From Gemmatimonadales bacterium (GTDB lineage: Bacteria > Gemmatimonadota > Gemmatimonadetes > Gemmatimonadales > GWC2-71-9): a DNA stretch of 10,034 bases. The notes beneath the pieces are model-generated. The model searched no databases and was not told the origin of the DNA. It saw nothing but the letters and a program-made list of their open reading frames with translations. Numbering within the stretch: position 1 is the first letter of the stretch; the number at the start of each line of letters is the position of its first letter. Positions 1-5,401 of the stretch are shown here, piece by piece. The position numbers and the translations under genes were made by a program. The stretch spans positions 1 to 10,034 of the forward strand of contig JAUVRV010000063.1 in NCBI GenBank assembly GCA_030597435.1. The letters are read 5' to 3'.

Positions 1-1088
1 AGGCGATCTTCTTCGACGAAGGGCCCTCCGCCAACAACAATCAGTCTTGCGCGACGTGCCACGATCCTGAGTGGGGCTTCGTCGGCCCCAGGTCCGACAT
101 CAACGCAGCAGGAGCGGTGTACCCCGGTTCTTTCGAAGACCGGTTCGGCAACCGCAAGCCCCCGTCGGCTGCCTACGCCACCCTGAGTCCGGTGCTGCAC
201 TGGAACGGTGACCTGTTCGTTGGCGGCAACTTCTGGGGCGGCCGTGCGACGGGCGAGCTGCTGGGCAGCCCGGCCGCGGAACAGGCTCAGGGACCCTTCC
301 TGAATCCCGCTGAGCAGGCGTTGGAGTCGGCTGAAGACGTGGTTGAGTACGTCTGTGCTAACCACGAGACGCTGTTCCCGGACCACCTGAGTTCGCTATG
401 CGACGAAGGCACGACAGAGGAGATCTACGATGTCGTGGGACTCGCCGTGGCCGCGTTTGAGGACTCTCCTGAAGTGAATGCCTTCAGCTCGAAGTACGAT
501 GCATACCTGGCCGCCCTAGTCAAGCTGACCAAGGAAGAACGGAAGGGGCTCTCCCTGTTCCGTGGGAAGGGCAAGTGCGCGAAGTGCCACGTGCTCGGTT
601 CAGGACGTAACAAGAACCCGGCCCTCTTTACGGATTTCACCTTCGATAACCTCGGCATTCCAATCAATCCGCTGAATCCGGCCTTCATCGAAGATGGTTT
701 CGTGGATTACGGTCTGGGTGGATTCCTGGAGGGTTCGGGGCGTGAAGATTGGGAAGCCCTGGCCGACGATTTCATGGGCATGCAAAAGGTACCGACGCTG
801 CGCAACGTCGACCTGCGGCCGCACGAAGACGAAATCAAGGCGTTCGGCCACAACGGCTACTTCAAGAGCCTCAGGGAGATCGTCCACTTCTACAACACGC
901 GTGACGTGAAGCCAACGTGCCCCGGCAACTACACCTCAGAGGAAGCGATTCTCGCAGACTGCTGGCCGGCACCGGAGGTCATGGAAAACGTGAACACTGC
1001 GGAATTGGGCGATTTGCGGCTGACATTTGAGGACGAGATTGCGATAGTGGCTTTTCTAAAGACGCTGAGTGATGGATTTGTTCCGTAG
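1..1088 (+). CDS. Di-haem cytochrome-c peroxidase / MauG family protein, 5' truncated by window edge
   Basis: The frame is open from base 3 to the TAG at 1086-1088, so the GTG at 117 is internal and the true start lies left of the window. Two c-type haem sites are visible: CATCH at 48-62, inside the typical N-terminal context FFDEGPSANNNQSCATCHDP, and CAKCH at 576-590. The motif VPTLRN followed by FGHNGYFKSLREIVHFYNTR and the C-terminal AFLKTLSDGFVP are also typical of the bacterial di-haem peroxidase (CCP/MauG) family. Members are normally exported and reduce hydrogen peroxide or carry out other high-potential oxidations in the periplasm. The signal peptide, if present, is outside the window. 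No partner gene is visible downstream: the next gene is on the opposite strand and a hairpin follows the stop. Family assignment is firm, but the exact substrate is unknown. Confidence 0.9.
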   Translation, partial: AIFFDEGPSANNNQSCATCHDPEWGFVGPRSDINAAGAVYPGSFEDRFGNRKPPSAAYATLSPVLHWNGDLFVGGNFWGGRATGELLGSPAAEQAQGPFLNPAEQALESAEDVVEYVCANHETLFPDHLSSLCDEGTTEEIYDVVGLAVAAFEDSPEVNAFSSKYDAYLAALVKLTKEERKGLSLFRGKGKCAKCHVLGSGRNKNPALFTDFTFDNLGIPINPLNPAFIEDGFVDYGLGGFLEGSGREDWEALADDFMGMQKVPTLRNVDLRPHEDEIKAFGHNGYFKSLREIVHFYNTRDVKPTCPGNYTSEEAILADCWPAPEVMENVNTAELGDLRLTFEDEIAIVAFLKTLSDGFVP

Positions 1089-1112
1089 TCGGCGTTCCAC
1101 CTGAATTTGTCT

Positions 1113-1141
1113 GCCCCCGGACGTCTCGCGGCGTTCGGGGC
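1113..1141 (+). terminator. Hairpin downstream of the peroxidase gene (terminator-like)
   Basis: GCCCC (1113-1117) pairs with GGGGC (1137-1141). With C1118 bulged, GGACG (1119-1123) pairs with CGTTC (1132-1136), giving a stem of about 10 pairs and an 8-nt loop. The following TGCTCTGTTGG is only mildly T-rich, so intrinsic termination is likely but not certain. It lies 25 nt after the peroxidase stop. On the other strand it lies downstream of the small membrane-protein gene, so it could serve both. Confidence 0.5.
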
Positions 1142-1184
1142 TGCTCTGTTGGTCTAAGGGCGGCAATCGCCTACGAACTACACC

Positions 1185-1388
1185 TCAGGCGGACGAGTCT
1201 TTCTTGCGTTCCCAAAAAAACTTGGTCCACCAGACCACGCTTAGAACAAGCACAAAGGCGCCAAACCACTGCCGCCAACCGTCCTCGAAGACGTAAAGCA
1301 GTCCGGCCAACGGCAGAATGAAATACATGCCCATAACCCACTTGGGCGTCTGTTTCTTTTCAGCCATGCCGCGAACATACACGAGCAC
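1185..1388 (-). CDS. Small two-helix membrane protein, unknown function
   Basis: A 60-67 residue protein rich in aromatic and aliphatic residues. Two hydrophobic stretches are visible, roughly VMGMYFILPLAGLLYVF and FGAFVLVLSVVWWTKFF. They are separated by a short polar loop (EDGWRQ) and the protein ends in the basic tail WERKKDSSA, as expected for a two-helix inner-membrane protein. The start is uncertain: GTG at 1388, GTG at 1382 (preceded by AAGGTG at a 5-nt spacing, the best ribosome site) or ATG at 1367 (giving MAEKKQTPKW). It stands alone on the minus strand between two hairpins. I do not recognise a family. It could be a conserved small membrane protein of no assigned role. Confidence 0.55.
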   Translation of the reverse strand: MLVYVRGMAEKKQTPKWVMGMYFILPLAGLLYVFEDGWRQWFGAFVLVLSVVWWTKFFWERKKDSSA

Positions 1389-1419
1389 ACCTTGATGTCA
1401 AAGTACCCACGTCGCCACC

Positions 1420-1447
1420 GCCCCGAGTGTCTCGCGGCGATCGGGGC
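1420..1447. terminator. Perfect 7-bp GC hairpin, near copy of the 1113-1141 hairpin
   Basis: GCCCCGA (1420-1426) pairs perfectly with TCGGGGC (1441-1447) and is followed on the plus strand by TTCTTAGTT. Its 3' half, 1429-1448, is 19/20 identical to 1123-1142 in the hairpin after the peroxidase gene. It lies just upstream of the small minus-strand membrane-protein gene and ahead of the recombinase remnant. It could end transcription arriving from either side or be a copy of a dispersed intergenic repeat. Confidence 0.4.
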
Positions 1448-1535
1448 TTCTTAGTTCACCCCCGGCTGCCCGCTAAGCGCCGTTGGCCAACGTGAACCGC
1501 CCCGTCTACAAACGACCGCGGTGTCTTGCGAAGAG

Positions 1536-1806
1536 TGTAGTCGCGCCGCGCCGGCTATCCAGACAAGATCCACCACGACTTCAGGCGGACCGCTCTCCGA
1601 CGCCTCGAGCGAGCGTCGTGCCCCGGTCAGTTGCAAAGGCCCTTGTGGGCCACAAGACCGATTCGATCTACGAGCGGTACGCGATCGTCGCCGAGCAGGA
1701 CCTGAGGGACGGCTTGAAGAAGGTCGCGAATGTTGCGAAGAAAGCCTCGAAGAAGTCGAGCGGCGAAGTCATTCCGATGAACCGACGGAAGGCTTCTCAA
1801 AAGTGA
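1536..1806 (+). pseudogene. C-terminal remnant of a tyrosine recombinase (phage/island integrase), frameshifted
   Basis: Three reading frames must be joined to rebuild the catalytic end of a tyrosine recombinase. CSRAA (1536-1550) runs into GYPDKIHHDFRRTALRRLERA (1553-1615), and that into VPRSVAKALVGHKTDSIY and ERYAIVAEQDLRDGLKKVA (from 1618), closing with TGA at 1804-1806. This restores the family pattern HDFRRTAxRxLxRAGVPRSVAxxLxGHKTxSxYxRY, with the catalytic H-x-x-R box, GHKT histidine box and the nucleophilic tyrosine of the ERYAIV segment. Each junction lacks one base: around 1551-1552, and around 1616-1617 where the missing base falls in the expected Gly codon. The N-terminal and first catalytic parts are absent. 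The fragment sits about 100 bp from a tRNA-Leu 3' end, the usual place for an island integrase. It is almost certainly dead as an enzyme. Confidence 0.8.
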
Positions 1807-1828
1807 ATGGACATTATATGGACATTTT
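1807..1828 (+). repeat. Two tandem 11-bp repeats after the recombinase stop
   Basis: ATGGACATTAT (1807-1817) is followed at once by ATGGACATTTT (1818-1828), a 10/11 match starting directly after the recombinase remnant's stop codon. Short direct repeats between an integrase gene and its attachment site are often arm-type binding sites for the integrase. Here that role is inferred from position only. Confidence 0.4.
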
Positions 1829-1871
1829 GGGGCTGAATGCACAATGAAGGCAGGCCGGATGGAGAATGAAG

Positions 1872-1897
1872 AAGGGCCGCAAGTCATTGCGGCCCTT
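1872..1897. terminator. Strong bidirectional intrinsic terminator between tRNA-Leu and recombinase remnant
   Basis: AAGGGCCGCAA (1872-1882) and TTGCGGCCCTT (1887-1897) form a perfect 11-bp stem with the 4-nt loop GTCA. On the plus strand it is followed by TCTCTTAT, and on the minus strand by CTTCATTCT. It lies 14 nt beyond the 3' end of the minus-strand tRNA, so it should end the tRNA transcript, and also any read-through from the recombinase remnant. Confidence 0.8.
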
Positions 1898-1910
1898 TCT
1901 CTTATCTCAG

Positions 1911-1994
1911 TGCCCGAGGAGAGAATCGAACTCTCACGGGGTTGCCCCCACGGGATTTTGAGTCCCGCGCGTCTACCAGTTCCACCACTCGGGC
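1911..1994 (-). tRNA. tRNA-Leu, anticodon CAA
   Basis: Read on the minus strand from 1994, the gene begins GCCCGAGTGGTGGAACTGGT. The acceptor arm GCCCGAG pairs with CTCGGGC, with discriminator A at 1911. The D-arm contains GGTAGAC. The anticodon stem-loop is CGGGA-CTCAAAA-TCCCG with anticodon CAA. The long variable arm GGGG-GCAA-CCCC is typical of tRNA-Leu, and the T arm is GAGAG-TTCGATT-CTCTC. Length is 84 nt. CCA is not encoded (A is followed by CTGAGA). The recombinase remnant faces its 3' end, which marks it as an integration target. Confidence 0.96.
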
Positions 1995-2577
1995 GAGGGA
2001 CAGAAATAATACCTCATTCCTCGCCGGTGGGGCAGTCTCGTGGGTGTCCACATCAGGAGGAGTGCTCGCGAACAGCTCGATTGGGTCGCGGCTGTACGCG
2101 TTTCGCCGTAGCGACGCCAGAGAATGGCTGGGGTGGGCGTGGTGATCGTGACGCTGATCGGGCACCGGCATCCGCGACGCGCCCAGGAGCGGCCCAAACG
2201 CGCAGGTTTCACAACGCTCCGGCCGGATCACTCGACGTAAGGGGTTGCCAAATATAGGGTTGGGCATAGTCGACATGCCACGTGAAGCGCCGAGCAGCCT
2301 CCGTAACTCGTCGATTTGAAGCTTCAAGTCGACGGTTTTCGCACCTGCGCCACTCCATACCCGTTCCAAAATGAATTCATAAGGGCGATATCGACGATCC
2401 CCGGCCTCGAGTCGGTGGCTTCACATGTTGCCCCACCAGGTGCTTGTGACGGGGCGGCGCCTAGCGGTGTCGAGGCGACAAGGCCAGGCGTGCGGCAGGC
2501 AACTCCAGGTGTGCGAGACACCGCTGGTATTGTCGAATCGGCACCTTCACACAGACAATCGGCTTGGCGACGCCGCG
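1995..2577. other. Gene-free stretch between tRNA-Leu and the ECF operon
   Basis: About 580 bp without a reading frame that looks like a protein. Frames on both strands are arginine-, proline- and serine-rich, lack recognisable motifs and have no ribosome sites. The minus-strand frame ending at 1902 merely reads through the tRNA. A degenerate direct repeat with a 21-bp period is visible (CCAGGCGTGCG at 2484 and CCAGGTGTGCG at 2505). The stretch may hold decayed sequence, but I cannot name a source for it. Confidence 0.5.
2006..2011 (-). promoter_or_regulatory. Candidate -10 box of the tRNA-Leu promoter
   Basis: On the minus strand TATTAT (5/6 to TATAAT) ends 11 nt before the first tRNA base, which would place transcription start about 5 nt upstream of the mature 5' end. 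A convincing -35 box is not visible at 16-18 nt spacing, so this is a position-based call. Confidence 0.4.
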
Positions 2578-2606
2578 GCAGGATCCGACATCACGTCGGA
2601 TCCTGC
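2578..2606. terminator. Perfect 12-bp hairpin after the small membrane protein gene
   Basis: GCAGGATCCGAC (2578-2589) and GTCGGATCCTGC (2595-2606) form a perfect 12-bp stem with loop ATCAC. It starts 6 nt beyond the stop codon of the last gene of the minus-strand ECF operon (2613), where an operon terminator is expected. No T-tract follows on the minus strand (CGCGGCGTC), so it may act as a transcript-end stabiliser or a factor-assisted terminator. Confidence 0.6.
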
Positions 2607-2612
2607 TCGCCC

Positions 2613-2876
2613 TCACTTCTTCCGCAACCCGACGAGTACCCCAACCACCACACCACCCAACGTGAGGAATACCACCGCCCATTCCCAGAAATAGCTTGGC
2701 TGAGATCCCGTCGTGATGTCGTCCAATGCCGCCCAGTTGAGCGCCACCAACGCCAGAACAGAAAGAACGAGAGCCACCCCTCTCACGGTGACTCTCGGTT
2801 TGTTCGGACTCGAGTTTTCTACTTCAGCCGTTCCGCGTTCCCCGTTCCCCGTTCCCGGACTATCGACCACCACCAC
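2613..2876 (-). CDS. Small membrane protein, last gene of the ECF sigma operon
   Basis: Up to 87 residues. A charged N-terminus is followed by two hydrophobic helices, about VRGVALVLSVLALVALNWAAL and FFWEW-like YFWEWAVVFLTLGGVVVGVLV, ending LRKK. The GTG start at 2876 overlaps the 3' end of the upstream Spy/CpxP-like gene by 17 bp. Its GGAGG is formed by the glycine codons of that gene, suggesting translational coupling. A tandem 7-bp repeat (2830-2857) lies inside the first codons, so the real start may instead be a later GTG such as that in VTVRG. No family is recognised. The position suggests a membrane partner of the envelope-stress module, or simply a passenger gene. Confidence 0.5.
   Translation of the reverse strand: MVVVDSPGTGNGERGTAEVENSSPNKPRVTVRGVALVLSVLALVALNWAALDDITTGSQPSYFWEWAVVFLTLGGVVVGVLVGLRKK
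2830..2857. repeat. Four tandem 7-bp units (GTTCCSC)
   Basis: GTTCCGC, GTTCCCC, GTTCCCC and GTTCCCG follow one another without gaps. The unit length is not a multiple of three and the array lies within the first codons of the small membrane-protein frame (translated on the minus strand as GTGNGERGT). A gain or loss of one unit would shift that frame. Confidence 0.75.
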
Positions 2877-3348
2877 CCTCCATGTTCTGCTGCCGGTTCC
2901 GCATGACGTTCTGTATGTTGTGCTGCAGCCTACGTTGAGACAGCATGAGCTGGGCTCGCTGCACCGGAGTCAGAAACTCGGCCAGGTCCGCCTGGTTGCG
3001 CCGTTCCGTCTCGATCAACTCCTCCTGAACATCGAAGATCGCATCGATCAGGTTGACCAGGCTATCGGCGTCCGCCGCCACACCGGGCTTCATCTGCCCC
3101 TCCAGCGCCTGCCACAGGACACGCTCACGCTGCTGGAGTTCCCTTCGCTCGTTGAACGCGCGCTCCGTCAGTTGCGTGAAGTCCTGAAACTGCTCGTCGT
3201 TCAGACCAGCCTGTTGCTTGTAGTTCTCCATGTAGCGCTGCATCACCTGCTGCTGCAACATCTGGCGCTGACGCATCTGGCCTTGCTGGGCCGAGACCAC
3301 CGAAGTCGCGGCTACGATCAAGACCATGGTGAGAGAAAGTGCTCGCAT
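2860..3348 (-). CDS. Secreted Spy/CpxP-like (LTxxQ-type) periplasmic protein
   Basis: 162 residues. A clear signal peptide (MRALSLTMVLIVAATSVVSA) ends in an AxA-like site near residue 20, followed by a Gln/Arg/Met-rich, strongly helical mature part. A first helix-hairpin is seen around GLNDEQFQDFTQL (48-60) and a second ends in LTPVQRAQ (126-133). Both fit the LTxxQ-type pattern of Spy/CpxP/ZraP-like periplasmic proteins, which bind unfolded proteins or tune envelope-stress signalling. The mature protein has no cysteine and one histidine, which argues against a metal sensor of the CnrX type. Its start overlaps the stop of the upstream gene (TAATG) with GGAGGGG just before it, so the two are co-translated. 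The C-terminus is the glycine-rich NMEGGGGR. Family call is by composition and layout and is moderately sure. Confidence 0.65.
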   Translation of the reverse strand: MRALSLTMVLIVAATSVVSAQQGQMRQRQMLQQQVMQRYMENYKQQAGLNDEQFQDFTQLTERAFNERRELQQRERVLWQALEGQMKPGVAADADSLVNLIDAIFDVQEELIETERRNQADLAEFLTPVQRAQLMLSQRRLQHNIQNVMRNRQQNMEGGGGR

Positions 3349-3749
3349 TACCCCTCCATCAGTGCGAGCAGCTCCTCGAGCTGCCCTTCATTCATATCTT
3401 GCAGGTTGACCGCCGACAGCTCGTATACCGGAGCGTCCACAGTCAGAGAGTCGTACACCTGCTGTAGCTCGTCGTTCGAAAGCGTATAAAGCTCGGTAAA
3501 TGCTGGAAGAACGGCAACCTCGCCTCCGTTGCTTGCCAACTGACCGACCACCAGGACGCCCGCCGTCAGCACCACCACCGCCGCGGCTGCTACCGACTGC
3601 AGCACCGGCATCCTCCGCCACCACCTAACGGTCACCGGCTCCTCTTTGACCCGCCGCAGGACGGCCCGCGCCGTCTGCTCGACATCGAGCATGTCAGCGG
3701 CCTCCGCCCCCAGTCTCTTCGCCAATTGTTCTAGCTGCCGCTCATCCAT
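3348..3749 (-). CDS. Single-pass membrane protein, probable anti-sigma factor of the adjacent ECF sigma
   Basis: 133 residues. An N-terminal cytoplasmic part (1-46, helical, charged: MDERQLEQLAKRLGAEAADM) is followed by one transmembrane helix (about 48-71, SVAAAAVVVLTAGVLVVG) and an outer part of about 60 residues. The outer part carries two short acidic helical segments, LSNDELQQVYDSL (90-102) and NEGQLEELLALMEG (120-133). This topology, and a position directly behind an ECF sigma gene (45-nt gap), are those of an anti-sigma factor that holds the sigma at the membrane. The classical zinc anti-sigma motif (HxxxCxxC) is absent, and there is no sequence-level match I can name, so the role is inferred from context. 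The 3' end overlaps the next gene by one base (TAATG). Confidence 0.6.
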   Translation of the reverse strand: MDERQLEQLAKRLGAEAADMLDVEQTARAVLRRVKEEPVTVRWWRRMPVLQSVAAAAVVVLTAGVLVVGQLASNGGEVAVLPAFTELYTLSNDELQQVYDSLTVDAPVYELSAVNLQDMNEGQLEELLALMEG

Positions 3750-3794
3750 GTGTGCCTCGCATATCTCCTTCCCCTTCTTCCCCTCCTAATCTGT

Positions 3795-4355
3795 CTATTC
3801 TGCCAAAGCTCTTTTCAACCGCTTCACCGCTTGATGATAGTGCACCCTCGCTGCCCCTACGGACGTCTCCAGTGCCTCGGCGATATCCTCGTACCCCATG
3901 CCCTGCTGCGCTCTCAGCAGGAAGACATCTCGCTGCATCAGCGGCAATGCGACCACCGCGCGTTCCAGCCTCCGCTCCAAGTCCAGCCCGACCACCGCCG
4001 AATGGGGATCGTTCCCAACATCCACGACATCCCGGTCCTCCAAGGCCACAACCGGATGCCTGATCTGCTTGCGCCTCAGGTCCTTGAGCGCGTTCGATCC
4101 GATAGCCATCACCCAAGTCCGGAATCCAGCCGTCCCACGGTAGCTCTCGAGCCTCCTAAAGGCCCTGAAAAAGGCCTCCTGGACCAGATCTTCCACGTCC
4201 TCCCCTGCCCCAGCCGCACTCAGATACCGCGCCACAGCTCCGGCATGGCGCCGCACGAGTTCGGTGGCTGCCACCTCCTCCCCACGCCGCCATCTATCGA
4301 TCAGCTCGGCGTCGGAGGGGCCAACCTCGGACGCCTCAGACACTTGCATCGACAC
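3795..4355 (-). CDS. RNA polymerase ECF-type sigma factor (sigma-70 family, group 4)
   Basis: 186 residues, normal size for an ECF sigma. Region 2 spans about 16-97, with AELIDRWRRGEEVAATELVR and the core-binding segment EDLVQEAFFRAFRRLESYRG followed by FRTWVMAIGSNALKDLRR. Region 4 spans about 130-182, with the helix-turn-helix segment GMGYEDIAEALETSVGAARV that reads the -35 box. It is the first gene of a right-to-left operon with a probable anti-sigma and a secreted Spy/CpxP-like protein, which points to a cell-envelope stress response. The start is GTG 4355 or ATG 4349. Neither has a Shine-Dalgarno site, and an ECF-like promoter ends at 4362, so the message may be leaderless. Family assignment is certain, but the inducing signal is unknown. 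Confidence 0.93.
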   Translation of the reverse strand: MSMQVSEASEVGPSDAELIDRWRRGEEVAATELVRRHAGAVARYLSAAGAGEDVEDLVQEAFFRAFRRLESYRGTAGFRTWVMAIGSNALKDLRRKQIRHPVVALEDRDVVDVGNDPHSAVVGLDLERRLERAVVALPLMQRDVFLLRAQQGMGYEDIAEALETSVGAARVHYHQAVKRLKRALAE

Positions 4356-4361
4356 ACTTGG

Positions 4362-4390
4362 ATAGACGGGTGAGCATGGGTGAATGTTAA
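4362..4390 (-). promoter_or_regulatory. Candidate ECF-type (autoregulated) promoter of the sigma operon
   Basis: On the minus strand TTAACATT (4390-4383), 15 nt, then GTCTAT (4367-4362). This keeps the AAC of ECF -35 boxes and the CGTC of -10 boxes, and resembles the sigma-E pattern GGAACTT-N15/16-GTCTAA. The predicted transcription start falls at or within a few bases of the sigma start codon. Recognition by the encoded sigma is an inference. Confidence 0.45.
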
Positions 4391-4724
4391 GAGATGACGT
4401 GGTCTTGCGCTAAGAGGTGGGGAAGAAGGGGAAGGAGAATGCCCCTTCCCGTGCGGCTCGCCCCGGCCCGGTCCAAGCGACCGCACACCGGATCACTACC
4501 CCAGCCGGAGGCCGTAGTCCAAAGTAACATCGGGAAACCGGGAAACCAGGTTGCCGATCTGCGTCACCCTCCACCAACCTCATCCAACCTGAAGCGACCT
4601 GAGCCCAGCCCAACGAAATCTCTTCTTTTCTCCTTCCCCTCCTTTTCCCTTCTCCATCCATCTAGACCTCTCCCAAGCTACCCAACTCACCCTGGCCCCG
4701 TTTCCACCACTTCTACCTGCCCCC
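4391..4724. other. Divergent intergenic region with long pyrimidine-rich tract
   Basis: About 330 bp between the leftward ECF operon and the rightward catabolic operon, with no credible gene. Frames here are low in complexity and lack ribosome sites. Visible are a purine-rich block (about 4411-4438) followed by its partial complement CCCCTTCCC, a doubled CGGGAAAC near 4531-4546, and a nearly pure C/T tract about 4619-4673 on the plus strand. I see no further promoter or RNA here apart from the two candidate promoters at the edges. Confidence 0.5.
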
Positions 4725-4753
4725 TTGCACTAATTGTGAAGCTTCCTTAATAT
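4725..4753 (+). promoter_or_regulatory. Candidate promoter of the TetR-led catabolic operon
   Basis: TTGCAC (4725-4730), a 17-nt spacer and TAATAT (4748-4753) form a moderate sigma-70-like promoter. Transcription would start near 4760, inside the palindromic operator. Binding of the repressor would therefore block the promoter, consistent with autoregulation of the whole operon. Confidence 0.4.
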
Positions 4754-4772
4754 TCGAACGAACGTTCGAATA
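4751..4772. promoter_or_regulatory. 22-bp perfect palindromic operator, probable TetR-family binding site (PaaR-like)
   Basis: TATTCGAACG, AA, CGTTCGAATA: two perfect 10-bp arms around a 2-bp spacer, 17 bp before the TetR start codon and overlapping the candidate -10 box. The core CGAACGAACGTTCG satisfies CNAACGNNCGTTNG, the consensus I recall for Thermus PaaR, a TetR repressor released by phenylacetyl-CoA. The palindrome is seen directly. The ligand class is inferred from this match and from the genes downstream. Confidence 0.8.
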
Positions 4773-4789
4773 CGCAACCTGAGGGGAAC

Positions 4790-5395
4790 ATGACCACCCA
4801 TCAATACGACGAGCGTCTGCACCACCTGCTCCGCACCGCCGCACACGTGTTCGCCGAGCAAGGCTATCACGCCACCTCGATGCGTGACCTTTCAAAAGCA
4901 ACAGGTATGAGTCTCGCCGGCATGTACTACTACGTGCGCTGCAAGGACGAGCTGCTGTATCAGATCCAGGAGCGTTGCTTCATGGGTGTGCTCGAGGGGG
5001 CGCAGACAGCACTCGAGTCTGGCACTGACCCGGGAGACAGCATAGACCGGCTCATACGGCATCACGTGACGTTCTTCACCGAGCACATGAGCGAGATGAA
5101 GGTGCTGTCACACGAAGCCGACAGCCTGACGCAGGAACGCCAGGAATCGATCGACTCGCTCAAGAAGCAGTACGTCACACTACTGGCAGATCTCATTGGG
5201 GACGCACAGGGAGAAGGTGCGAAAGCCGACAAGCGCGTCGCGACATACGCCCTGGTTGGCATGATGAACTGGATCTACACCTGGTACGACCCGAAGGGTG
5301 AGATCGAGCCCGATCAACTCGCCGAGCAATTCTCTGAAGTCTTTCTACACGGAATACTGACTGCCACAACTTCTGCGATACCAAACGGAGGATGA
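4790..5395 (+). CDS. TetR-family transcriptional repressor, likely regulator of the downstream acyl-CoA/aromatic operon
   Basis: 201 residues, typical of TetR proteins. The DNA-binding domain is at about 12-58: RTAAHVFAEQGYHATSMRDL, then SKATGMSLAGMYYYVRCKDE with the hallmark recognition-helix ending YYYVRCKDELL. The remainder is an all-helical ligand domain with no close match that I can name. The ATG at 4790 has GAGGGG just upstream. It is the first gene of the operon: a perfect palindrome covers its promoter and the next gene begins 6 nt after its stop. TetR regulators in this position usually sense a CoA thioester of the pathway they control. PaaR-like sensing of phenylacetyl-CoA is my best reading; fatty-acyl-CoA sensing (FadR-like TetR) is the alternative. 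Confidence 0.9.
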   Translation: MTTHQYDERLHHLLRTAAHVFAEQGYHATSMRDLSKATGMSLAGMYYYVRCKDELLYQIQERCFMGVLEGAQTALESGTDPGDSIDRLIRHHVTFFTEHMSEMKVLSHEADSLTQERQESIDSLKKQYVTLLADLIGDAQGEGAKADKRVATYALVGMMNWIYTWYDPKGEIEPDQLAEQFSEVFLHGILTATTSAIPNGG

Positions 5396-5401
5396 TCGCA
5401 C

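Noticed and set aside
1481..1492. Perfect 12-bp palindrome CGTTGGCCAACG
   Set aside because: Short palindromes are expected by chance at this size; it has no start codon or promoter nearby to make it an operator.
1..1500. Second copy of the tRNA-Leu 3' end that would mark the other end of the island
   Set aside because: I looked for a copy of the 1911-1930 sequence in this part and found none; the other attachment site, if it exists, is outside the window.
1902..2369. 155-residue minus-strand frame ending in VVELVDARDSKSRGGNPVRV
   Set aside because: The C-terminal part is simply the tRNA-Leu gene read as protein, a well-known artefact; the rest has no motif or ribosome site.
2316..2906. 196-residue plus-strand frame
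   Set aside because: Arg/His/Pro-rich without motifs; it overlaps the hairpin at 2578-2606 and runs opposite the small membrane-protein gene.
2713..3489. 258-residue plus-strand frame
   Set aside because: It lies opposite two well-supported minus-strand genes (Spy/CpxP-like and anti-sigma-like) and is leucine/histidine/serine-rich shadow sequence.
3750..4373. 207-residue plus-strand frame opposite the sigma factor
   Set aside because: The minus strand encodes clear sigma regions 2 and 4; this frame is the complement.
4394..4750. 118-residue plus-strand frame between sigma and TetR genes
   Set aside because: Low-complexity Pro/Ser-rich product of the pyrimidine tract, with no ribosome site or motif.
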